A stretch of 9,849 nucleotides of DNA from Caldiserica bacterium UBA646. GTDB lineage: Bacteria; Caldisericota; Caldisericia; Caldisericales; Caldisericaceae. The position numbers and the translations under genes were made by a program. The notes beneath the pieces are model-generated. The model worked only from the letters and a program-made list of their open reading frames with translations. It was not told where the DNA came from and did no database searches. Each line of letters starts with the position of its first letter. The stretch's first letter is position 1. The stretch lies in assembly GCA_002299965.1 (NCBI GenBank), contig DBOM01000064.1:1-9849 (forward strand). The letters run 5' to 3'. This document shows, one piece after another, positions 1 through 6,273 of the stretch.

Positions 1-26
1 GAGAATAAATCATTGAACCTTTAAGG

Positions 27-102
27 TGGTGCCGAGAGACGGAGTTGAACCGCCGACACGAGGATTTTCAGTCCACTGCTCTACCAGCTGAGCTATCTCG
101 GC
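27..102 (-). tRNA. tRNA-Phe (anticodon GAA), CCA encoded
   Basis: The minus strand folds into a complete 76-nt cloverleaf. The 7-bp acceptor stem GCCGAGA/TCTCGGC is perfect, the D stem is GCTC/GAGC, and the T stem is GGCGG/CCGTC around the TTCAACT loop. The anticodon loop CTGAAAA gives anticodon GAA, decoding Phe TTC/TTT. Discriminator A73 and CCA are encoded in the DNA. The anticodon stem GTGGA/TCCTC has a U28-U42 mismatch, which is unusual but the other four pairs hold. It is the last of three tandem tRNA genes behind secG, 12 nt from tRNA-Val, and is probably processed from one precursor. Downstream only 26 nt remain, so no terminator can be judged. Confidence 0.97.
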
Positions 103-114
103 ACTTATCTATCA

Positions 115-189
115 TGGTGGGCGAAAGAGGATTCGAACCTCTGACTTCTTGCGTGTAAGGCAAGCGTTCTACCGCTGAACTATCCGCCC
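115..189 (-). tRNA. tRNA-Val (anticodon TAC), CCA encoded
   Basis: This is a 75-nt cloverleaf on the minus strand with acceptor stem GGGCGGA/TTCGCCC (one G-U pair), D stem GTTC/GAAC, anticodon stem CTTGC/GCAAG, loop CTTACAC and T stem AGAGG/CCTCT around TTCGAAT. The anticodon TAC reads Val GTA and, by wobble, other GTN codons. A73 and CCA are encoded. It sits 15 nt after tRNA-Leu and 12 nt before tRNA-Phe with no room for separate promoters, so the three are probably co-transcribed. Confidence 0.97.
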
Positions 190-204
190 TTCATTTCTTG
201 AAGT

Positions 205-289
205 TGGTACCGGGGGTGGGACTTGAACCCACACGTGTCACCACATACGCCCCTTAAACGTACGCGTCTACCAATTCCGCCACCCCGGC
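205..289 (-). tRNA. tRNA-Leu with a long variable arm; loop reads as anticodon AAG, CCA encoded
   Basis: This is an 85-nt class II tRNA on the minus strand. The acceptor stem is GCCGGGG/CCCCGGT, with the G1-U72 wobble also present in some other bacterial tRNA-Leu. The D arm resembles leucine tRNAs, the variable arm is TGTG-GTGA-CACG, and the T stem is GTGGG/CCCAC. Leucine identity is secure. With standard numbering the anticodon stem is TACGT/GCGTA (U31-G39 wobble) and the 7-nt loop TTAAGGG gives A34-A35-G36, decoding CTT. G37 also fits a CUN reader; UUR-reading tRNA-Leu normally have A37. Reading UAA would need a 9-nt loop. The gene starts 13 nt after secG, so it may be read through from the secG promoter. 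Confidence 0.93.
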
Positions 290-302
290 GCTTTATCTCT
301 AA

Positions 303-539
303 CTAAAATACCTTAAATACTGCTAAAAATAGAGAAGTAACTACAAATGCAATGGCAAATATTCCTGCAAGTTTATCAAGTAATGCGTCTTTAGTGCTCC
401 TTGAATGGAAAACCGTTGCACCACCGGATATCGCACCCAGTCCTGACCCTTTAGGGCTCATAAACAAAATGGACAGGATTGCTCCTAGTGCAAAAACTAA
501 GTCCAAACTAATCATTATTACTGCTCTCGTTGTCATCAT
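303..539 (-). CDS. secG: Preprotein translocase subunit SecG
   Basis: This 78-residue protein has the SecG layout: a first hydrophobic helix at about 9-27, a cytoplasmic glycine-rich loop (GSGLGAISGG, about 31-40), and a second helix at about 56-76. SecG is an accessory subunit of the SecYEG channel in the inner membrane and eases SecA-driven export. Length fits the family (about 70-80 residues). The start is uncertain: the sequence opens ATG-ATG, with GAGGA too close to the first ATG and better spaced for the second; Met9 would also give a plausible 70-residue SecG. Pgk ends 65 nt upstream and a good promoter lies in that gap, so secG probably has its own transcript running into the tRNAs. 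SecG next to glycolysis genes and tRNAs is common in low-GC bacteria. The weak overall sequence conservation of SecG limits certainty. Confidence 0.88.
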   Translation of the reverse strand: MMTTRAVIMISLDLVFALGAILSILFMSPKGSGLGAISGGATVFHSRSTKDALLDKLAGIFAIAFVVTSLFLAVFKVF

Positions 540-558
540 ATCCTCACTTTCAGTTCAT

Positions 559-586
559 ATTATATTAAATTGCAATTTTATTTCAA
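559..586 (-). promoter_or_regulatory. Candidate sigma-A-type promoter for secG (and tRNAs)
   Basis: On the minus strand TTGAAA (586 to 581), a 16-bp AT-rich spacer and a perfect TATAAT (564 to 559) form a consensus-like promoter in the 65-bp gap between pgk and secG. Transcription would begin near 552, giving a leader of about 12 nt that contains the GAGGA ribosome-binding site. It would let secG and the three downstream tRNAs be expressed apart from gap-pgk. Based on sequence only. Confidence 0.6.
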
Positions 587-604
587 TAGAAACAAAAAGA
601 ATTT

Positions 605-1795
605 TCAGTCTTTATCCTCTATTGCTTCAATTGCAGGGAGAGAATGTCCCTCAAGAAATTTAAGAAATGCACCTCCGCCCGTAGAAACATGCGTTATTTG
701 TTTATCAACACCAAATTTTCGCAGAGTAGCAGCCGTTTCTCCTCCGCCTGCAACAATTGTTTTGTTCTTTAATGTTCCAAGAAGCCTGGCAATTTCATAA
801 GTACCCTTTGCAAATGCTTCAAATTCAAAAACACCTAATGGCCCATTCCATACAATTGTTTTGGCATCTTGAATCTTTTTTTTAAAAATTTTTGCAGTTT
901 TTGGTCCAATATCCACTCCTATCCCATCGTTAGGGATCTCCTCGATATCCACAATGCGAGCAGGTGCATTTTCCTTAACCTCAGGCGCAGAAAGAACATC
1001 AGCAGGCAGAGTAATTTTCACGCCCTTCTTTTTAGCATTTTCTAAAATCTGACGCGCAGTAGAGATTGCGTTCTCTTCACAAAGAGAGTACCCTATATCA
1101 TATCCATTGGCTCTCAAGAAAGTAAAGCTCATACCTCCGCCAATAAGAAACTCATCAACCGTATTCATTAAATTATTTATTACGTCAATTTTGTCAGAAA
1201 CTTTTGCGCCTCCAAGTATTCCCACAAAAGGATGCTCCGGAGCAGAAAGCAGTTTCGAGAGAACAATAATTTCCTTTTCCATTAAAAATCCTGCAACAGA
1301 TGGAAGGAATGCAGTTACTCCAATATTAGACGCAGCCACTCTATGCGCAGCAGCAAAAGCATCGTTTACATATATGTCAGCAAGTGAAGAAAGTTTTTTT
1401 GCAAATTCATTATCATTTTCAGTTTCCCCACGATGAAACCGCAAATTTTCAAGGAGGATAACATCTCCATAATCAGCATTAGCGATAGCTTTTTCTACTT
1501 CTTCGCCAATGCAATCATCTAATTTTTTAACCGGGATCCCAAGGAGTTTAGAGAGTTCTTTTGCAACTGAATCCATGCGAAGCTTTTTTACTGCCTTCCC
1601 TTTAGGTCTTCCTAGATGACTCATCAAAATAACTTTTGCGTTATTCTCGCGCAAATAGTTAATAGTGGGAATTTCTGCTTTAATTCTAAAGTCATCAAGA
1701 ATATCACCATCCGGACTCAAAGGTACATTAAAATCTACTCTTACCAATACTCTCTTCTGCTTTACATCTACATCCTTTAATCCTTTTTTGTGCAT
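605..1795 (-). CDS. pgk: Phosphoglycerate kinase
   Basis: Converts 1,3-bisphosphoglycerate and ADP to 3-phosphoglycerate and ATP in cytosolic glycolysis (reversible in gluconeogenesis). The 396 residues match the usual length of about 395-400. The N-terminal substrate domain shows RVDFNVP (19-25), R37, SHLGRPKG (59-66), ENLRFHRGE (116-124) and AHR (150-152). The C-terminal nucleotide domain shows GGAKVSDK (195-202), WNGPLGVFE (316-324), GGGETAAT (350-357) and STGGGA (371-376). The start is an ATG with AAAGGAGGA 5 nt upstream. Gap ends 20 nt upstream, so the two are co-transcribed. Oddity: the usual AHRAHxS motif reads AHRVAAS, so its second histidine is alanine (154); catalytic arginines and lysine 198 remain. 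It is not fused to triosephosphate isomerase, as happens in Thermotoga. Confidence 0.98.
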   Translation of the reverse strand: MHKKGLKDVDVKQKRVLVRVDFNVPLSPDGDILDDFRIKAEIPTINYLRENNAKVILMSHLGRPKGKAVKKLRMDSVAKELSKLLGIPVKKLDDCIGEEVEKAIANADYGDVILLENLRFHRGETENDNEFAKKLSSLADIYVNDAFAAAHRVAASNIGVTAFLPSVAGFLMEKEIIVLSKLLSAPEHPFVGILGGAKVSDKIDVINNLMNTVDEFLIGGGMSFTFLRANGYDIGYSLCEENAISTARQILENAKKKGVKITLPADVLSAPEVKENAPARIVDIEEIPNDGIGVDIGPKTAKIFKKKIQDAKTIVWNGPLGVFEFEAFAKGTYEIARLLGTLKNKTIVAGGGETAATLRKFGVDKQITHVSTGGGAFLKFLEGHSLPAIEAIEDKD

Positions 1796-1815
1796 CTACA
1801 TCCTCCTTTTATTAT

Positions 1816-2835
1816 TTAAAATCCACTCTTTTCAGATAAAAGCTTTGTAAGGTCGGCCACTCGTGCAGAATACCCCCATTCATTATCATACCAACTCACA
1901 ACGTGTATAAAATTACCATTAACAACCTGCGTAGAAAGAGCGTCAACAACACCTGAATAGATAGTGCCCTTGTAATCCATAGATACAAGAGGCTCTTCCG
2001 AGTACCCCAGGATGCCTTTCATATATGTTTCGTACGCTTCCTTCAGCATATCGTTTATTTCTTTCACCGTTGTTTCTTTATCCACCACGGCATCAAAAAT
2101 AGAAATCGAAACTGTAGGAGTAGGAACTCTCACAGCCATACCATCCATCTTGCCTTTAAGTGCGGGAATTACAAGAGTAACTGCTTTTGCGGCACCAGTT
2201 GTAGTGGGTACGATGTTCATTGCAGCTGCCCTTGCTCTCCTTAAGTCTTTATGGGGAGAGTCAAGAAGTTTTTGATCAACTGTGTACGAATGAATAGTTG
2301 TCAGGTATCCCGTTTTAATACCAATTTTATCCTGCAAAACTTTTATTACAGGAGCAATGCTATTTGTTGTACAGGACGCCATTGAGATAATTGCATGTTT
2401 CGCTGGGTCTAATAATTCATCGTTTACGCCCAATACAATCGTAATATCCTCGTCCTTTGCAGGAGCAGTTATAATTACTTTTTTTGCACCTGCATTAATA
2501 TGCATCATCGCCTTTTCTCTTGTCCTAAAAACACCTGTTGCTTCAATGACAATATCAATACCCAAATCTTTCCATGGGAGCTTTGATGGATCTCTTTCTG
2601 CAAACATTAAAACCTTTTTGCCGTCAATAGTAATAAATCCATCTTCTACACTGCCCACGTTAACATCTCTATGCCATGTTCCGTAATTTGAGTCATGTTT
2701 CAGAAGAAATCCCAGCTGATCATCAGGGAAAAGATCATTTGTCGCTACAATTTCCAATTCTGGAAAATTGTCAAATATTTCTTTAAAAACTTGTCTTCCA
2801 ATCCTACCTAAACCATTTATCGCAATTTTAGCCAT
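1816..2835 (-). CDS. gap: Glyceraldehyde-3-phosphate dehydrogenase, type I
   Basis: Oxidises glyceraldehyde-3-phosphate with phosphate to 1,3-bisphosphoglycerate, the substrate of the next gene's product, Pgk. The 339 residues fit the family. The N-terminal Rossmann fold shows GLGRIGR (8-14) and the acidic residue of ATNDLF (D34) expected in NAD-preferring enzymes. The catalytic cysteine is C155 in SMASCTTN and the general-base histidine is H182 in TIHSYT. Phosphate-site signatures RRARAAA (199-205) and TTTGAAKA (211-218) and the C-terminal SWYDNEWGYS (314-323) are all present. The ATG start follows AGGAGG by 4 nt. RpoN ends 42 nt upstream and a promoter-like sequence overlaps its end, so gap-pgk probably has its own transcript. 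No CggR-type repressor gene precedes it, unlike many Firmicutes. Confidence 0.98.
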   Translation of the reverse strand: MAKIAINGLGRIGRQVFKEIFDNFPELEIVATNDLFPDDQLGFLLKHDSNYGTWHRDVNVGSVEDGFITIDGKKVLMFAERDPSKLPWKDLGIDIVIEATGVFRTREKAMMHINAGAKKVIITAPAKDEDITIVLGVNDELLDPAKHAIISMASCTTNSIAPVIKVLQDKIGIKTGYLTTIHSYTVDQKLLDSPHKDLRRARAAAMNIVPTTTGAAKAVTLVIPALKGKMDGMAVRVPTPTVSISIFDAVVDKETTVKEINDMLKEAYETYMKGILGYSEEPLVSMDYKGTIYSGVVDALSTQVVNGNFIHVVSWYDNEWGYSARVADLTKLLSEKSGF

Positions 2836-2861
2836 TGTTACCTCCTAAATATGTTTTTGTT

Positions 2862-2889
2862 ATTCTATAAAAAATACCTACTTAGTCAA
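2862..2889 (-). promoter_or_regulatory. Candidate sigma-A-type promoter for gap-pgk
   Basis: TTGACT (2889 to 2884), which lies across the last rpoN sense codons, is followed after 16 bp by TAGAAT (2867 to 2862) on the minus strand. Each box differs from consensus at one position. Transcription would start near 2855, leaving a leader of about 20 nt with the AGGAGG site of gap. This fits the need to express glycolytic enzymes far more strongly than a sigma factor. I see no clear inverted-repeat operator beside it. Confidence 0.6.
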
Positions 2890-4131
2890 TCTTCTTTTGC
2901 TGCGAGGAGAAATACCAAGAATATTCCTATATTTCGCTACAGTCCTCCTTTTAATGCTAATTTTCACAGCAGCCAACTTTTCCACCACATCGCCATCGCT
3001 AAGCGGCGACCGTCTATCTTCAGAGGAAATAATTTTTTTAATTTTTTCTTTTAATTCCTCCTCATTATAAGGAACATTTTTCCTTTGCACAAAAAAATGT
3101 AAGGGATAAATACCCCGGGGTGTAGCAACATATTTATTTTGAACAAGACGCGAAATAACAGAAGGAGAACTAACGGTCGTTTTGCAGAACGTTTCTATAC
3201 TCATTTTTTTAGGATATAACCGAGTGCCTCTTAAAAAATCGCTTTCATTTTCTGCGATAGAACGTCCTATATTCAAAAGCCTTTCATCTCTTTCTTCAAT
3301 TGACATCCTCGCCCATTTTGCTTTTTGGAGAAAATCTTGCAAAAATTTTATCGTTTTTGGATCAGTTGCCTCACTTAGCATTTTTTGATACTTTTGATTT
3401 ACAACAATTTCTCTGCGGGACGTTTTATTCAAATATACATTCAATGTCCCTCCATCTGTTTCTATAATGATATCGGGAATATTTCTTTTCCCCTTCACTT
3501 CTGCAAACATTAAACCGGGAGAGGGACACAAGCAAATCAATTTAGCCCTAAGTTCCTTGAGAGTATCAACATTTATGCCGACTTTTCTCGAAATTTCCTT
3601 ATATTTTTCCTTCGCGAGTTCTTTAATATGGTTATTGATAATATGCTTAACTTTAGTGCTAACACTGCCATTTTTACTTTCCAATTGAAGTATAAAACAC
3701 TCGGAAAGATTTCTTGCACCAATGCCGGGAGGACTGCCAGCCTGAATCTTTTTGAGAATCGCTTCTACTTCTTCCACTTTCACATTAAACTTTTTCGCTA
3801 CTTTACTTAAAGAAATGTCACAATAACCTTCTGTTGTAAAATTACTGATAAGAAATTCTCCTATTTCTCTCTCTTTGTCGCTCATTTCAAGCATCCTGAA
3901 TTGATGTATAAGAAACGAATACATATCCTCTGTATTTGTCTCGTAATAATTTTCGTCTACTTCGCTAAGGGGAACATACTTCCCTTCTTCGACAAAAGGA
4001 TTAGATTCAAATAATTCGTTAATAAATTCATTTAATTCAGCATTATTCATAGAAAAAAGCCTTGCCCTTAGTGCAAGGTAAGGCACAAATGAAAGCTTTA
4101 CTTTGATTTTTTGTGTGTTTTTGTTATTCAT
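2878..4131 (-). CDS. rpoN: RNA polymerase sigma-54 factor (RpoN/SigL)
   Basis: Directs core RNA polymerase to -24/-12 promoters and needs an AAA+ activator to open DNA. The 417 residues are short of the common 430-500 but all regions are present. Region I is at about 10-50 (ending ESNPFVEEG). The core-binding domain covers about 70-300, with the family-like stretch GSPPGIGARNLSECFILQL at 132-150. The DNA-binding part has the helix-turn-helix with NKYVATPRG (332-340) and the RpoN box KRRTVAKYR (394-402; consensus ARRTVAKYR). Region I is glutamine-poor: only Q7 in the first 76 residues. The acidic linker (region II) is very short. The ATG lies within the end of whiA (8-nt overlap) and has no clear ribosome-binding site, so translation is probably coupled to whiA. 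No activator gene or convincing -24/-12 promoter is in the window. Confidence 0.97.
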   Translation of the reverse strand: MNNKNTQKIKVKLSFVPYLALRARLFSMNNAELNEFINELFESNPFVEEGKYVPLSEVDENYYETNTEDMYSFLIHQFRMLEMSDKEREIGEFLISNFTTEGYCDISLSKVAKKFNVKVEEVEAILKKIQAGSPPGIGARNLSECFILQLESKNGSVSTKVKHIINNHIKELAKEKYKEISRKVGINVDTLKELRAKLICLCPSPGLMFAEVKGKRNIPDIIIETDGGTLNVYLNKTSRREIVVNQKYQKMLSEATDPKTIKFLQDFLQKAKWARMSIEERDERLLNIGRSIAENESDFLRGTRLYPKKMSIETFCKTTVSSPSVISRLVQNKYVATPRGIYPLHFFVQRKNVPYNEEELKEKIKKIISSEDRRSPLSDGDVVEKLAAVKISIKRRTVAKYRNILGISPRSKRRLTK

Positions 4132-4924
4132 AATTTTTTAAAATCCTTTTAAGTCTGTAATATACGGCTTGCTTTGATAAATGGCTTAAGGAAAATCGGG
4201 ACAGCTCGGTAAGAGAAGCATAAGGATGCCGCAATCTCAGTAAAGCAACTTCTTTCAAATCATCACGAAGTTTATTAAGCTTTCCTTTTTTTCTAAGCTC
4301 TTTTAATATTTCTACCTGTTTTAGCGCTGCGTTTGACTGCCTCCTTAAATTTGCATACTCAAAATTAGCTTTCCTATTTATTTCGTTCGAAAGAGCTTTT
4401 TCTATCTCATCGTCTTCCAGAAGCAAAAATACTGACAAAGAACCTATTGTGTACATAAATTTCTTTATATTTTCTCTCCCCTTTATATAAATTTTATCAT
4501 CTTTTATTAAATATTTTATACCAAACTTCAATAACATTTTAGCCACAAATTTTTTCTCAAATTCTTTTTCAATGTTCATCTCAAGATGATAGTAGGGAGG
4601 AGCAGAAAGTATTCCACAACCTAAAAATACTCCTCTTAAAAAAGATTTTTTAAATTCTTCACTGCCTTTACTTACCTCTTTTAATAATTCTTTAATTTGA
4701 AATTCACTTCTTATTCCTCTAAATTCTAATGTGGATTTATCTCTCTCTTTTTGTAAAATGTCTGAATCCCTCTGCACAGGAAATGCATTAGCGAGGATTA
4801 AAGTTTTTCGCGCCACTGCTATTTCGCGAGAGCTAAAAAGCAAACTTGTCGCATCAGCCGAATAAGAGAATTTTCCGTTCGATAAAAGAAAACCTATGAA
4901 TTCGCCTCTCTTTTCCCCAAACAT
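4124..4924 (-). CDS. whiA: DNA-binding protein WhiA (start uncertain, N-terminus probably longer)
   Basis: WhiA joins a LAGLIDADG homing-endonuclease-like domain lacking nuclease function to a C-terminal helix-turn-helix. In actinobacteria it is a sporulation regulator, and in Firmicutes it affects cell division and metabolism. As called, 266 residues (family about 300). Visible signatures are FLRGVFLGCGILSAP (95-109) then YHLEMN (112-117) of the LAGLIDADG fold, and ANLRRQSNAALKQVEILKEL (191-210), LRLRHPYASLTELSRF (229-244) and SKQAVYYRLKRI (250-261) of the helix-turn-helix. The ATG at 4924 has no ribosome-binding site and leaves out the first family helix, which is encoded in frame just upstream (see the 4925-4951 entry). 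YvcK ends 29 nt upstream and rpoN overlaps the stop by 8 nt. The yvcK-whiA pairing is widely conserved and supports the name. Confidence 0.93.
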   Translation of the reverse strand: MFGEKRGEFIGFLLSNGKFSYSADATSLLFSSREIAVARKTLILANAFPVQRDSDILQKERDKSTLEFRGIRSEFQIKELLKEVSKGSEEFKKSFLRGVFLGCGILSAPPYYHLEMNIEKEFEKKFVAKMLLKFGIKYLIKDDKIYIKGRENIKKFMYTIGSLSVFLLLEDDEIEKALSNEINRKANFEYANLRRQSNAALKQVEILKELRKKGKLNKLRDDLKEVALLRLRHPYASLTELSRFSLSHLSKQAVYYRLKRILKNYE

Positions 4925-4951
4925 ATGCGCAAGTTCATTTTTGCACTGGAC
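4925..4951 (-). other. Probable upstream extension of whiA with a non-canonical start
   Basis: In the whiA frame the codons before the ATG at 4924 read V-Q-C-K-N-E-L-A-H, preceded by S-L-N, and the frame is open back to a TGA at 5023-5021 inside yvcK. Together this resembles the opening SFxxxxKxEL helix of WhiA proteins. No ATG, GTG or TTG occurs in frame in this stretch. A GTC codon (4951-4949) lies 9 nt after the ribosome-binding-like AGGGAG (4966-4961). Starting there would give 275 residues. A non-standard start, a reinitiation event after the yvcK stop at 4956-4954, or a base error are all possible. Confidence 0.45.
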
Positions 4952-4953
4952 GT

Positions 4954-6273
4954 TTAAACTCTCCCTGCCATTATGTCTGTTATGGTTTCTGCTAATTTCT
5001 CTGGATTGTGTCGTACTACATCACCTCTTTCAAGTGTAAAATTTTTTACTATACATTTTATTTTCATTTTTTGTATCTCAGAGATATTCGGCTCTACAAC
5101 TTCTGCACCAACACCCATATATTTCTCCGTCACAGTATCGCTTAATTTCATCTTGTTTAACAGTACATATTCTACTACATTATCTCCAAGGATATCAGTT
5201 ATTACCTTTATATGATCATATGCAGTAAAATGATCCGTTTCACCGGGTTCCGTCATTATATTGGATACATACACTTTTTTTGCTTTGCTCCGTCGTACTG
5301 TATCCGCTATTGATGGAAGAAGCAATGGAGGCACAACGCTAGTGTAAAGACTTCCGGGGCCAATCACAATGACATCGGCTTGAGAAATTCTTTCCAGAGC
5401 CCTAATATATGGCTTTGCGCCCTCCGGTTCAATAAAAATTCTCTTAATTTTACCACGATAATTTGTAATTTCAATTTCTCCCCTCACAACGTTTCCATCT
5501 TCAAATTCCGCACCCAGTGTAATATCCTCTGTAGTAAAAGGCATCACTTCTCCATTTATAGATAAGATTTTGCTCATAGAAAGCACTGCATCTCCAAAAT
5601 CACCAGTCATTTTTGTTAGACCAGCTATAAGAATATTGCCAAGGTTGTGTCCATCTAAAAAAGAGCTCTTTTCGCTAAATCTAAAAGAGAGAAGTCGTGA
5701 TATAAAAGAACGCTCTTCTGATAAAGCAACAAGGCAGTTGCGAATATCGCCCGGGGGAGGTATTTTTAACTCTTTCCGCAATATTCCAGAACTACCGCCA
5801 GTATCTGCCACCGTAATAACAGCTGAAATCTTAACAAACTTATCTTTTAACCCAGAAAGAACGGAAGTAGTGCCTGTGCCTCCGCCAATTACAACTACTC
5901 TTTTCTTTAATGCCTCTTTTCTCTCCCCAAAGACTATGTCCATAATTTCTTTCGGGTCTTTATCAGGAACAAGCGCAGTAGAAATTGAAGAAAGAAGTTC
6001 TTTTATGCCAACAACAATTAATGACACTGCAAAAACAAAGAATAGAATGCCAGCTATTGGAATAACAAATTTGCCAAATGGAATTTCTTCGGAAAGATTC
6101 AAGAGAAAAATATTTTTCCAGAAATCTAAATTGCCACGCGCAACATTAAAATAGACAACGACAAACCCATATGTTAGCAGTGCAATTCCCAAAAAGATAG
6201 TAAATAAATATCTTTTTATCCGTACTCCCGGTAAAAGCCATCTAAACTTTGTAGATTTTGATAATCCTTTCAT
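4954..6273 (-). CDS. yvcK: YvcK/GlmR family protein with N-terminal membrane anchor
   Basis: YvcK (GlmR; CofD-like fold) binds UDP-GlcNAc in Bacillus and stimulates GlmS, tying carbon flux to cell-wall precursor supply; it is needed for growth on gluconeogenic carbon. The core domain covers about 124-439, with the binding motif IGGGTGT (129-135), TVADTGGSSG (154-163), PPPGDIRNCL (172-181), DGHNLGNI (207-214), IGPGSLYTSVVPPLL (304-318) and SNIMTEPGETD (337-347). Before it lie two hydrophobic segments, about 21-42 and 67-90, with a basic N-terminus, so the enzyme-like domain should face the cytoplasm from the inner membrane. Bacillus GlmR (about 317 residues) lacks this part; longer versions occur in other low-GC bacteria. 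The start overlaps the rapZ stop as ATGA, which indicates coupled translation. Confidence 0.95.
   Translation of the reverse strand: MKGLSKSTKFRWLLPGVRIKRYLFTIFLGIALLTYGFVVVYFNVARGNLDFWKNIFLLNLSEEIPFGKFVIPIAGILFFVFAVSLIVVGIKELLSSISTALVPDKDPKEIMDIVFGERKEALKKRVVVIGGGTGTTSVLSGLKDKFVKISAVITVADTGGSSGILRKELKIPPPGDIRNCLVALSEERSFISRLLSFRFSEKSSFLDGHNLGNILIAGLTKMTGDFGDAVLSMSKILSINGEVMPFTTEDITLGAEFEDGNVVRGEIEITNYRGKIKRIFIEPEGAKPYIRALERISQADVIVIGPGSLYTSVVPPLLLPSIADTVRRSKAKKVYVSNIMTEPGETDHFTAYDHIKVITDILGDNVVEYVLLNKMKLSDTVTEKYMGVGAEVVEPNISEIQKMKIKCIVKNFTLERGDVVRHNPEKLAETITDIMAGRV

Noticed and set aside
1..302. tRNA cluster as an integration site for a mobile element
   Set aside because: No integrase, direct repeat of a tRNA 3' end or change in composition is visible. 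The window ends 26 nt past tRNA-Phe, so nothing beyond can be judged.
290..360. Separate promoter for the tRNA genes inside the 3' end of secG
   Set aside because: Only weak AT-rich -10-like strings occur, with no paired -35 box at suitable spacing; the secG promoter is a simpler source.
4952..4958. TTTAAAC, a classic slippery heptamer for -1 frameshifting, at the yvcK-whiA junction
   Set aside because: It is in slippery register with the whiA frame, not the yvcK frame, and a -1 shift there leads to a stop within a few codons. It overlaps the yvcK stop codon and is most likely chance.
5570..6154. 194-codon open frame on the plus strand opposite yvcK
   Set aside because: It lies wholly antisense to a well-conserved gene, resembles no family I know, and has no convincing start context. 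The same applies to the other plus-strand frames opposite pgk, gap, rpoN, rapZ and lepA.
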